Below are positions 25,915 to 36,557 of a stretch of 64,000 nucleotides of DNA, piece after piece. The translations under genes and the position numbers were made by a program. The notes below the pieces were generated by a model. That model was not told the DNA's origin. It did no database searches and saw only the letters and a program-made list of their open reading frames with translations. Location of the stretch: the NCBI GenBank assembly GCA_032173965.1, contig CM063283.1, positions 40,669,743 through 40,733,742 on the forward strand. Reading direction: 5' to 3'. The DNA is from Sitta carolinensis. Lineage: Eukaryota > Chordata > Aves > Passeriformes > Sittidae. Within the stretch, counting starts at the first letter, position 1, and each line of letters begins with the position of its first letter.

Positions 25915-26174
25915 TGGAAAAAGGGAACATAACCTGTATGAACTGGAAATGAGAACTAAAGAGCCAAGATTACTGCACCTGCTGTCAACAAGGAGGGACT
26001 AGAACTCCTCTGCCATTGAGAGAGGACCCCCTCCCAGTGTCCTCTCAAAGCCAGCCGTGTTACAAATAGTAACTTTTTGCTTGATGCAGTGGGAATCCAT
26101 GTGTAAAACCTACAATGAAGTGAAGGTGTTTCTGCAATAGCACTGAGAGAAGGAGCAGACCTAGTGTATAAGGC
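25915..26174 (+). repeat. Unclassified ~260 bp interspersed repeat, copy 1
   Basis: This segment matches the reverse complement of 29675-29934 almost end to end by eye. Shared landmarks: TGGAAAAAGG then AACATAACCTGTAT, AACTGGAAATGAGA, CACCTGCTGTCAACAAGGA, CTCCTCTGCCATTGAGA, CCTCTCAAAGCCAG, GGAGCAGACCTA and TATAAGGC. It lacks obvious terminal inverted repeats, a poly(A) tail, and clear TG...CA ends. It could be a short LTR, a non-autonomous DNA element or part of something larger. The second copy is nested in a CR1, which supports a mobile origin. Confidence 0.85.
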
Positions 26175-28124
26175 TGTGCTTATTTATATGATAGACACCC
26201 ACTCAAACACTGGGGGGTAAATTTTATTCCAGTTGCATAGTCTGATTTTTTAATGAGATGTAACACAGAGACTTCTGTAATGATAACTGAAAAAAGACTG
26301 TCAGTTTTAGTGGGTTTATTTTTCTCTCTCTTTTGTTTTTCTTTTTTTTCCAACAGATGCAGAAAGGATAATGAAAAGGATGAACAAAGAGATTTTGATT
26401 TACCCAAGACTGGAAAAAGTGACTTAAATCTAACATCATGTGGAAGTGACTATGTCCTCAGACAAAATCCAATCAACAGTAATCAATCCTTTCAATTGTG
26501 TAATAAAGTCTTGAGAAGATGAGGCTTTGCCACTGAAATGTGACATTGTTTTTCATTAAATAATGAAGCAATTATTGTCATAGCAAACCAATGTCAAACA
26601 GCAGTGAGTAAGGACAATCCTTCATCTATCATTACCTCATGTTAGTTCATTTTGTTGAAGTGCTTGAAACACTGGACAAAAGCATACAGAAAAAAAATAT
26701 TTAAATTAAAATATTACAATGGATTCACTTTGCAATGAGAAAAATATGTCCTCGTTCACATTTTATTCTTTTGTGAATAGTTACTGAAATACCTGTCTTC
26801 TATTGTTTTAAGTGCATTTCTGAAAAGCAGGTAAAAAGCTGGGGAATATGAATTAATCAAAAAAAGTAAAAAACCCTTGAAATTGTGTAGCAATGGATAT
26901 CATTTATCTGTCAGGCCTTCATATTTCCATCTTCACCTTTTAATCATTACTCCCTTTCACTTATTAAAGAAAAGACCTCACAATATCCAGTCTTCCTTGC
27001 CAATGTCTCTATTTGAACATATTTTTTTTAATTCCTTTTTATAGTAGCTTTGAAAAATTGAGTGAATGGGTAAATGAGTTAACTTTCTTCTCTTCCATAC
27101 TCTCTTATGAGATTCTTTCTCTAAATTATGATGCCTATTGATAAATTAAATATTCACCACAGTTACAGGACTTAAACCGATAGAGTCCTGAATCACTTAT
27201 TAAGGACACCACAATGGAAACCTTGAAATACAGATTTAAAGCTAATGAAATATTCCTGCTCTTATGGTCTTTTTGCTGAGAAATCAAATATGAGAAGTCT
27301 TGTATGAAAAGGAATTTTTTTCCTTTTTCCATTCTAAAATATAAACCCAGAACAAAAAATTAGCTTTGATAATAACGGAATTAATGATAGGGAGAAATGC
27401 TTCTTATTTAACGTTTGTCATGTTTGGTATTATGGAGGAATTAACAACATAACATTTTCTGAAGTTTATTCTTCTTTATTTTATTAAAATATATACACAA
27501 ATATATTAATATATTATATATTGTATAACAATACATCGAATTACATAATATGTTAAATCATATATATAATTTCTAAGACGATACTGACTGAAAATGGACC
27601 TACAGTCATATTGCAAAAAACGCTAGAAAAGAATTTGAGACAAAACTTCCAAGAAACTAAAATTTCAATACTAATGAAGTTTACCATTAAGAATTTGAGA
27701 CATTTTGGACAGCATTTAATTTGTGAATGTGAAACATCTAATGCAAATAAAATGAAGAAAATAAGAACTATGTTTCACTTCTAGTGACTGAAAACAGAAA
27801 GAAACTTCGAGAAAATAGTCAGTTAAGAAGGAAATGAAATGGTGAACACTGACTTATATGTCTTTCCACATCAATCTTTTTAGCTATCATTTTATGAACA
27901 AACTAAAAAACATTTTAAGTTCATATGTCTAATACAATTCCCCGTGATAAATGCTTGAAAGTGACAAAGACCTATAATTTACTTCACTTGTTATCCACAG
28001 TGTAAAAGGTGATGTAAATATAGAGTGGTTATGATTAAATGGTAGCATAAATTATATAAAGACAGAAGATTTAGGTTACATTTTAAAAAATACTTTTTGG
28101 TTAAATAATTATTGGTACCTACTT
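26175..28124. other. Anonymous AT-rich DNA
   Basis: No gene supported. The frame at 26253-26522 has no recognisable domain. Very AT-rich with dense ATATAT-like words near 27485-27570. Confidence 0.45.
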
Positions 28125-28160
28125 AAAAAAAAAAAAAAAAACAAAAAAAAAAAACAAAAC
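28125..28160. repeat. Poly(A)/(CAAAA) tract
   Basis: A16 followed by CAAAAAAAAAAAACAAAAC. Possible old retroposon tail or simple repeat. Confidence 0.85.
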
Positions 28161-28189
28161 CAGAAACAAACTTTAAAGGGAAAAATAAG

Positions 28190-28440
28190 CAGGATGTCTT
28201 TTTGTTCCTGACAGGCTCTAGTTAATCCATTGCTCCCAAAGCAGATAATTAAAGGATTTTAGATGTGTTGCTGGTGAATTCAATTCGACACATTAGATTT
28301 TATAATCCCTGTGACCTCAATTATTGAGCATGAATGATGGCAAACACTACTAATCCAAATGCCTGGTGTCTTAATTTCTTTATAAAATCCAATACTTAGT
28401 TACCTGGCTGTGAATGAAGGTTATATGAATCACACAAAAA
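28190..28440. promoter_or_regulatory. Candidate conserved non-coding / enhancer-like island
   Basis: About 250 bp of complex, repeat-free sequence dense in homeodomain-type core sites: TTAATCC, AGATAATTAAAGG, GAATTCAATTC, ATAATCC, TCAATTATTGAGC and ACTAATCC. The density is higher than in the surrounding simple-sequence-rich DNA. This is a pattern-based guess only; AT-rich DNA yields such words by chance, and conservation cannot be judged here. Confidence 0.22.
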
Positions 28441-28586
28441 TCCCAACCTTCATCTTTAAAACAAAAAAAAACAAACCCAAGCCAATTGTTTTATCTGTGA
28501 AGGTCATTCCTATGTGCACTGTCTATGATCTAAAATACATAAAAAAGAATGTGCAAAAGTTTTTGTCCTTGATATTTATGTGAAAT

Positions 28587-28608
28587 AAAAAAAAGGGGGG
28601 GGGGAGGG
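28587..28608. repeat. A8-G10 purine tract
   Basis: AAAAAAAA immediately followed by a 10-G run and AGGG. The G run can stack into quadruplex-type structures. Confidence 0.9.
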
Positions 28609-28879
28609 AATTGATAGAATTATTTAATTTTGTAGAGAAACTGATTCCTTCTGTGTTATTTGAAAATTTCAGCAAGTCTATGCTAAAAAACTTCCATGTT
28701 ACATTACTTTTCAACTTTGAGGAAATATACAATGAAGTTGGAGTTACTATTCAAAACTGAGTCAGACAATGAAGCAGTAAAAATTCTATATTCCAGTTAA
28801 AATAAATTCCTGATATATTTCAAATTGTTTTCCTCAGCTTGCTATTTTCAGATTTGAAAGTTATTGTTATGGAAGAGAT

Positions 28880-28941
28880 CCAACATATCTAGTTGATGGC
28901 TAGTCACTAGTAGGGTTCCCAAAGTTGCAGTAGTGGGTCCA
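28880..28941 (+). mobile_element. CR1 LINE segment 1 (ORF2, upstream of RT catalytic region)
   Basis: GCTAGTCACTAGTAGGGTTC followed by CAGTAGTGGGTCCA corresponds to the CR1 ORF2 stretch encoding V.SG.PQGS.LGP in decayed form. It leads directly, across the LTR at 28942-29586, into the CR1 sequence at 29587 (GGTCCAGATCTGCTTAACAT). The GGTCCA at 28936-28941 is duplicated at 29587-29592. Left limit is approximate. Confidence 0.65.
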
Positions 28942-29586
28942 TGACGCGGCCCACTGGAGCCCAGTCTAGCTCAAACAACCCCAGCACCGTGCCAGGAGTG
29001 GGCAACAGCCATGGTATGGGGTTTTATCAACAGCTGAACTTTTAGAGCTGCTTGCTCTACAGGGCAGGTTCTTCCAGCCATGTCAGGGGTCAGGTAAAGG
29101 AGAAAGAGGAGACTCTCATTTCTGGGGTTCCAGTGAAAAAGGTTTATTGGCTGAAGGGGTCAGGAACAAAAAGAGCCCTGAGGACTGCCATGATCAGCAT
29201 TAAATGCAGTTAAAAATCAAGAGGTGGATACAAAGCAAAAAGCTGCCGGGGACCCCTTAGGGGAGGAATGAGGGGATCAGGCCACTCGCTTGAGGCCACT
29301 GGGGAAGATGGGAGGAGAGGGCAGGTCACATGCCCCAATGGGGCATCGAGGGTAAGGGTAACACCCAAGGGGAGTCACCCTAAGGGATTGGCTCAAGGTA
29401 GGACTGGCAGGGAAGGTTCAGGAACAAAGGGCAGGGAATACAATGAAGGGCAGCTTGGGGGAGGATACAATTCAGGAAAAAAAACAACTCAGGGAAAACA
29501 CAGGGGTATACTGTAATAATCTAAAACCAATAAAACTGTTAACAAGGAAATACAATAAAATGCAAAAATAAATGTGGGCCCCAACA
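28942..29586 (-). mobile_element. Solo LTR copy B, nested in CR1, perfect 6-bp target duplication
   Basis: Minus-strand ends TGTTGGGG...CCGCGTCA give TG...CA termini, flanked on both sides by GGTCCA (28936-28941 and 29587-29592). On the minus strand it contains TTTTTGTTCCTGACC, the signal-bearing CCAATAAACC, CTTTACCTGACCCCTGACAT, GTAGAGCAAGCAGCTCTA, and GAGCTAGACTGG, the same U5 order as copies at 12593 and 36558. Length is 645 bp, with no internal retroviral sequence, so it is a recombined solo LTR. A 6-bp duplication fits class II (ERVK-like) or some class I avian ERVs. It is inserted antisense to the host CR1. Confidence 0.93.
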
Positions 29587-29674
29587 GGTCCAGATCTGCT
29601 TAACATCTTTATCACTGACTTAGATGAGAAGTTCAAGGGCATCATCAGTAAGTTTGCAGAGAACACCAAATTGG
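29587..29674 (+). mobile_element. CR1 LINE segment 2 (RT catalytic region)
   Basis: Translates as LLNIFITDLDEKFKGIISKF-like sequence, the CR1 reverse-transcriptase stretch LFNIFINDLDEG..., and continues AENTKLG where functional CR1 has ADDTKLG. So the catalytic F/Y-A-D-D box reads FAEN. Continuous with segment 1 across the solo LTR and with segment 3 across the unclassified repeat. Confidence 0.85.
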
Positions 29675-29934
29675 GCCTTATATATTAGGTCTGCTCCTTC
29701 TCTCAGTGCTATTTGCAGAAGCACCTTCACTTTGTTTTAGGTTTTGCTCATTAATTCCCACTGCCATCAAACAAAAAATGACTGTATAACGTGTCTGGCT
29801 TTGAGAGGACATTGGGAGAGAGTCCTTTCTCAATGGCAGAGGAGATCTAGTCCTTCCTTGTTGACAGCAGGTGCAATAATCTTGGTTCTTCAGATCTCAT
29901 TTCCAGTTTATACAGGTTATGTTTCCTTTTTCCA
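29675..29934 (-). repeat. Unclassified ~260 bp interspersed repeat, copy 2, nested in CR1
   Basis: Reverse complement of the repeat at 25915-26174, sharing all the landmarks listed there. It lies between CR1 motifs that are normally adjacent (the TKLG stretch on the left; TCTACAGAGGGATTTGGATA on the right), so it inserted into the CR1. A dozen or so CR1 bases appear missing at the junction, and no target duplication is obvious. Ends are defined only by where the two copies stop matching. Confidence 0.85.
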
Positions 29935-30145
29935 GAGGGTTGGAAGAATCTACAGAGGGATTTGGATAGATGGGCTGGCTGGGCTGATGCCAGTTTTCAG
30001 AGGTTCAACAAGGTCAACAGCCAGGTCTTCAGCAACCCCATGCAGTTGAAAAATGGCCCAGTGGAAAAGTATATGAGTGCTGGTCAACAGGTGCTGAACA
30101 AAAGAGATCAGTGTGCCAAGAGAGTCTTTTTATCTGTTTGTGTGA
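29935..30145 (+). mobile_element. CR1 LINE segment 3 (ORF2 after RT catalytic box)
   Basis: The plus-strand frame includes DRWAGWAD, RFNKVNSQVFSNPMQL, LNKRDQCAKR, matching the CR1 ORF2 pattern DRWAE...RFNK.KC.VLH...NPMQ...LN.S.QCA..AKK with a short deletion. It follows the FAEN box of segment 2 once the nested repeat is ignored. Similarity is lost after about 30145, so the C-terminus and 3' end of this CR1 are missing. Confidence 0.8.
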
Positions 30146-33100
30146 AACTGTTCTGTTGTTGAAATAAATTATGGAAAAAAGTGGGTCTATCCCTTCTATA
30201 ATGAATCCATAATCTCATAACACATTCTAAGTTTCTATAGTTTGAAGTATGGCAATTTAATTTTCTGCAACTTGAAGGTGACTTTGTGTGTGATAGGCAT
30301 CTACAATTACGTTTTCATATATGGTTCTGTTGAAACACAAAAAATGAAACCATTTTATAAATATTTCAATGAAGACAGATGTTTTCTTGAATTGTTTTTT
30401 TGTCATTCCTCAGCTAAGACAGTCAACACAGGTAAACAATTATAAAGCAACATGATAGAATTTAATGTTCCCATGAAGATAATCACAGGGAGAAATCCAT
30501 CTTTAATCACATTGCTTGAGCATTGTCATGCAGCACTAAAATTATCTTTTGCATTGTGCTAGTAATTTTCCAGCAAGGAAGAATTATAAAATGTCCATCT
30601 CAATCAATGAGAAGATTTTGAAGTGATTCCGATGATACATAAATGGGACCTAAATACCATGTCACCTCCACATTAAAACAACAAGTAATAGTAATTGCAT
30701 TTCTATCACTTTAATAAAGTATATCTGTTTTACTGTATCATGTTTATTTTCTGTATTCTTTAAGCTTCTGAGCTGCATTAAGAAGGACTGTTTTCTATGT
30801 TTTTAGAAACACTGAAAAATTAAGAAGTTTTGCTTTTGCAAAGGTATTACTGTGTTGGGGTTTTGTTATAATGGTTGCTATCCTTCTATGGTGCACGTTA
30901 TTTTCATTTTGCAGTTTGTATATTCTATTTTTTGTAATACTTCTAGAATCAAATTCCTTAGGCAGCCAAAAAGAATCTTTCCATCTCCCTGACAAGACTA
31001 AGTGTTAATCAAATGATAAAAATAATCAACACCAGAAGCGCTTTGGTCTTGAAGGAGTACATAAGAAAAAGCCAACAGTAAATTCTCTGTGTAAGTAAAT
31101 TTTCTATTAAGAAGAATGTAAGGTTGATTCTCAGCTAATACAGATCATCCCTGCAGCATAAAGCTATTGACCTTGAGTGGCTACTGAAGAGAAAACTGAG
31201 CTATAGGTTTTTGCTACTTATTATGTTATGAGTATATAACACCTTTGTGAAAGACAAATTTCAGGAAACAATTTATATGTAATAATTTTTTAAAAATACT
31301 TTCTTGGGCTTTTATATATATTTTTATGTTATATAAATCCAAAGACTTCATAAACCCCAATATCAAATAGGACATTGTCATTTACATTCTTTCACTAACA
31401 TATCTATGATTACATAAAATGAAAATCATAAATGAATTTGACCACAAAATTTATATGCAGCAGCACAGCATCTTCTTACTACAAGTAATTCATCTCTGTA
31501 TAAAGACATACCCAGGAAAGAAATAAGCCTTTGAAAGTGCTAGGAGAAAAGTATTGAAATCGTCCGGAAGCAGCACTTTAAAATAATTTTCAGATAGAAG
31601 TGAAAAAGCAGTTTGTATACAGTAAATGATGCTTCTAGACTTTTATCTCTTTTTGTTTGAGCAGCTGCACACTAAAAATAAGAAAGGTATATTTATTTCT
31701 TTTTTTAATATAACTTTGGATTTTGAAAACAATATTGATGTTCGTAAATATATATGGTATACAAATATTTGCATTCTATGATTGCTTCTACAGAGAACTG
31801 GAAATGTTGAAATAGAGTAATTCATTTTTTTTTCGCAAAGAGCAGCAGAATTTTAACTAGTTTCTTTTCCCACTGTTCAGCACCTGATATGTTTTCTTCA
31901 ATCAAACTTTCAAGCCCCCTTAAAAAAAGCTCACATATGAAATGATAAAAAAATAAATAGCCAATATATTTAGATAATAGGAATTTATGAAAGTATTGTG
32001 TGTGGTGCAAGGTTTGGCATGCGTGCCATAATGGATTGTTAAGCAGGGTTTTCTTTTATCATATTTCTATGCTGGATTTTGAAGAACAGTTTAAAGTAAT
32101 TTTGCTGCTTTTTAATGCAAGTTGCATTGATTTGGAAATGCTTAAGGTCTTTTGTTTGGTACTCACTACACTTGTGTGTAAAATGTATATTTTTATGTTT
32201 AAATGGATATATAGCAAGTGAGTTAAAAATAGGTTAATTTTACAAAAGGTAGTATTATTCATTTGCCATGAATATGTCTAAAAATCCTCAGAAGTTTAAA
32301 TAGACTGCATAAAGTTGACTAAGAAAAATGCATGCAAAAATTGGTTCTACAGCAGATTCCATATTGATTTATGAAGACATTAATTTGCCATTTAAGTCTT
32401 AAATTTGTCTATTAATAATTCTTGGCATTCAAAAGATCTTTTTATATGAAAAAATTCTAGTTAATCTCTTAAAAAAATTACTTTCCACATTAGCGTATTT
32501 CCTTAAAGAGCAGTGCATTTTGAACAACATCTAAACAAAAAGAATTGTCATTAAATTGCCAATTTATTATTAAAATACCAGTCTGTAGTCATTGAAAAAG
32601 TATTGCCATATATTTAGTTAACATATAACTGAGAAATTTATTCACGTAAGAATCAAAATGTACTAATATTCATAAAGACACTGTATATTTTCCACTTTTA
32701 GTTGCTGTATCTAAAGTAAAATTACATATTTTATTGGAAACAAGTTTAAAATAATCTTTAAATTAAAGTTTACTTAATTCTTACATAAAGGCAAAGGGAA
32801 GTTCATTTCAGCTTATAATGTGATCACAGAAAGTAAACAGAAATTATCACATAATTGAGTAATATGATGGTAAAGGCAATTGTAAATTAAATGCTTTGAG
32901 ATATTGTTGTCAGACAAAATAAATTAAAAAAAACCTAGTAGTTTAACAGCAGATATGTTGCTTACAAACGTCTTCATCAAAATGAGCATTATTCCCCTTC
33001 ACTTTTATAATTTTCTAAGGGTTCTAAAATTGTTTCATTCTAACACAAGTGTATCACTTAATATCCCACTGAGAGACGTGAACATGGCATGGATACTATG

Positions 33101-34409
33101 TGTATGTCACAGACTGGAATAGAATGAGAAAAAAAGACCAAACAGCTTACAACAACAAAAACAACAGCTAAAGATTCAACAGGAGAATGGACTGCTCTAA
33201 CTTTGGAAGAGCAGTGAGTAAGAAATGCTGCTTGACACCTGAGGCCAAAAATAACATTGAGAACACCCATCAGAAAGAAGACTGGAAAAGTAAATGACAG
33301 GGTAAGATTTAAATGAAAGCAAAAAGGAGAAAACTATCTAAATAAATACAGGTGTGCTGGTATACAAAGACAGTGGCAAAAAACCTGAATTCTGAAGAGG
33401 TTTACAGATTGAACTTTTTCATTGGAATCTCAAGAAGAAATTAAGTATTATGTAAAAATGAAAAAATTTTAGAGAGATGGGATTTCAATCCTGAGTGAAG
33501 ACTGATGGATTCTGAATAAAATTTTAATTAAAAAAAAAAAAAAGAATTTTTTTTATTTCTATAAGTTCTCTCAGAGATCTCTAAAAATCTATGTTCTATA
33601 TATCTTTGGTGACACAGGAAAAAATCTTAGTATGAGAAATGTTGAAGCAGCTTTGAGAGAGTGTTTACTGGAGGTTGTGATAGAATACAAACACAGAGAG
33701 ATCAGAAAAATGTTTTCAGTTTATCTGTCACACATACAGAGTTCAGGAGCAGACAAAGTCAATAACAGAAAATTGGTAAAAGAGCACAGAAATATACTGC
33801 TTAATGGTAAAATAAGCCGTGAAAATGAAACCTTATATCTAATTAGGAGAACTGTGAAGCCTCCAGCATTCTGTTACATTTTAGTCCCATATTTTTCAGT
33901 TATGGAAGGGTTAGATGACATCTGTCATAACGGCTGAATTTCTAAGTTAGCCTAATAGAAAAGTGAATTGCAAGAATGTCATCTCCTGCTCTTTAAGCAC
34001 TATGTCATGAATGGGGTTGGCATGAGTTAACTAATTAGGTTTGTTGTAAGTATGTCTTGTGAATAGAAGTAGAGGACAGTGTTATGAAAATCTTCCACTA
34101 AAAGTTTTTCATGACAACTCTGATAATTTAAATGGAAACAGTGACACTGGGGGAAAAAGCCCAAGCTTTTATTTCCATTTTACCAGCACAAGAGACCCCA
34201 GAATATTTTCAGAATAAAAGAAAAAGAAATATTTGAGACATATTTTAAGTTTAGTCTTATTGAATTTCTGAGGATGTTCAGAATGCAAACCTTTTTCTCC
34301 CTTTCTCTTTCAAATCAAAAAGTGAAAACATAGAATGTTTACACGAATGCAAATATTACATACACCTCCCTGCTCCCTGCCAAAGGAAAAAAAAATTAAA
34401 AGTAATGAC
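30146..34409. other. Anonymous AT-rich DNA
   Basis: No supported gene. The frame at 33632-33937 (101 codons) has no family signature. An A run lies near 33532-33543. The stretch around 30490-30650 is complex, repeat-free sequence that could be conserved, but nothing specific marks it. Confidence 0.4.
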
Positions 34410-34505
34410 AGTCAAAACTTTAAACATAAATGAGAAGTTTTAAAACTTTAAATAAAAACTTTAAAACAAAACTTTAAAAGTCAAAACTTTAAACATAAAC
34501 AAGAA
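34410..34505. repeat. Local reiteration of AAAACTTTAAA units
   Basis: The 20-mer GTCAAAACTTTAAACATAAA occurs at 34411 and again at 34480. Between them are further ACTTTAAA units. It looks like slippage or stepwise duplication of an AT-rich word. Confidence 0.85.
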
Positions 34506-34699
34506 TTTTTAATTTCTTAACATGCAAAAATGTGGAACATGAGTTTAAAAAAAAACGGTTTTCTTTAAGGGAGGGAATCCTATTTAATTACTCTCAATAT
34601 GCTTTTTTGAGGTTTCTTCAATATATTAAATTGACAGAGAATGCAGTTGCAGAGGGAAAGGGAGGGTAGAAATTGCTTATTGTTTGAGATGATTTTATA
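34506..34699. other. Anonymous AT-rich DNA
   Basis: Nothing identified. Confidence 0.4.
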
Positions 34700-35045
34700 A
34701 GCAGTGTCAGGGCCCTGGGGTCATTATCATCATTACTGTGCCTGTTCAGCCTCCCTTGGGCCTTTTCCTAAAGGGGGCATGATTCAGGACCCCCTGTCAG
34801 CCTCCTGAGACATCAACCCCTGCCCCTGTGATGCCACAGTAGGGCCAGCCCTGCCAATGCCACCCTCCCCATGGAGATGCCCAGTGCCTGGAACTGCCCT
34901 GGTACCCCCAGGCTGCCCCACCTCGGTGCTGTGGAACAGGTCCTGTTCCTTGCCCTGCTGTAAGAGACCGTGGGGAGAGACTCCCCAGCTACCAGGACCC
35001 CAGATCCCTGGGAGCAGCAGGTTCAGAAGTGACACAGATCAAGCC
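34700..35045. other. GC-rich block of unknown origin
   Basis: About 350 bp with clearly higher G+C than its surroundings, rich in CCTG, CCCC and CAGG words and poor in CpG. Both strands carry short open frames here, as GC-rich DNA does. It resembles the GC-rich parts of avian LTRs but shows none of the landmarks of the LTRs elsewhere in the window. CpG poverty argues against an active CpG island. Confidence 0.45.
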
Positions 35046-35454
35046 TAATTCAGATGAACTGGGTATTCTAGAAAGTCACAAATAAAGTAATTCAACATAG
35101 AAAGAAATTAATAAAGACACAGCAGGAGTTAAAATAAAATCATATTATTTTGTGCAAACATTAAAGCCTGGTAAAAAAATATGTGAATGGTAACTGTCCC
35201 ATGGCCAGGAGAAACGAAAATTCAAAACACTAGGGCAACAAGTTGCCACAATGTATGGCAAATTAGAAGTATTCTTTTGTTTATATTATATTTTAATCAA
35301 AAATCTAAGTGATAGAATTATTTCAGATAGAAATTAATTACTTTTTCACATATTTATGTGGAACCAACACATTACTTGCTTTTCATTTTCTTTTTTTTTT
35401 TAATATTAGTTATCAGGAAAAAGATGAAAGCCTTCAAGTGGGTAAAGATATTTT
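35046..35454. other. Anonymous AT-rich DNA
   Basis: Nothing identified. Confidence 0.4.
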
Positions 35455-35531
35455 CTTATTTCTTTTCTTTTCTTTTCTTCTTCTCTTCTCTTCTTTTTCT
35501 TTTCTCTTCTCTTCTCTTCCCTTCCCTTCTG
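35455..35531. repeat. Polypyrimidine CTTTT/CTCTT/CCCTT tract
   Basis: Pure C/T on the plus strand, grading from TTTTC units to TCTTC to CCCTT units. Frames through it (Phe/Ser/Leu-rich) are artefacts. Confidence 0.9.
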
Positions 35532-35961
35532 TTTGAAACATACAGCCATCATTTTATCTATGAACAACATGGCATCAGAAAATTAAGTTCTATTGCACAG
35601 CAGAGATTAGTACAAAAAATTAAATATAAAAAGGTGGTGTCAAAAAAAATTTGAGGCAGAATATTAATTTTTTTAAGCTACTAGTATAGATGCACACTCT
35701 TCAACACTATAGCTCCTTTAAAATGGGAAACAGGTACTTGTTTCAGTACAAAATAGTATAGAAATTCTGTTATATTACCCAGTATTTCAGCATGGAAGCA
35801 CTTCATATTAAAATACAATACTTTGTTCATTTCTGAAACATCTCTAGTTTTGAGAAATGAAAGCCCTAGAGAGAAGTGACAGCAGGAATAGTGGCCTGCG
35901 AAGCTGAAAGAAGTACCCAAACCTGTTTCAATAATTACAGATGCCCTTCTTCCTAGGGAAG
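35532..35961. other. Anonymous AT-rich DNA
   Basis: Nothing identified. Confidence 0.4.

Positions 35962-36008
<47 letters not shown>
35962..36008. repeat. Poly(A) tract, 47 bp
   Basis: Uninterrupted A run followed by GAAGAAAAAAG. No recognisable retrocopy body precedes it. Confidence 0.95.
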
Positions 36009-36019
<11 letters not shown>

Positions 36020-36557
36020 TGAAACTAAGATATTTCATCATGAAAGTAATTTTTCCCCTGTTCTATATCCAGCAGACACGGAGCGCTACTTTCTGTAATT
36101 TAAATAATCTTGTGTTGCCTTTTAAACTCTCAGAGTCTTTTCTTACACCTTAACGCCTCTTAAGCTAGCTTTACATAAATACTTTATTTTTTTGCTTTAA
36201 TGCCAGCAAAAATAAGATGGAAGGTCCCTTTGCATGGTCAAAACCAAGCTCTAATACAGACTTAAACACCTACCAGACTACCAGTCTTAACCAATTCCTG
36301 AAAAATTCTAATGAGTCAAACCAGGATATTCAATTGGTCAAAACAGGATATTCAAAATGCATAGAAACATATAAAGAAAAAAAAATTAAAAAAATAAAAT
36401 AAAAAAAATTTATAGAAACATATAAAGTAAAAAACCCCAAAAACCAAATCCCTAAAATCCAAAAAATCACAGTGATACAAAGATCCTGGATATCTTTGAA
36501 GACTTGACTTTGAGATAAATTTTAATGTGAGACTCAATGTCACTACAAGTAATGGTT
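36009..36557. other. Anonymous AT-rich DNA with short duplications
   Basis: The word ATAGAAACATATAAAG occurs at 36361 and 36412. CAGGATATTCAA occurs twice near 36322 and 36345. These are small local duplications; nothing else is identifiable. Confidence 0.5.

Noticed and set aside
33632..33937. 101-codon plus-strand frame
   Set aside because: No recognisable motif or exon structure; probably chance.
35309..35654. Phe/Ser-rich overlapping frames
   Set aside because: Translation of the polypyrimidine tract at 35455-35531.
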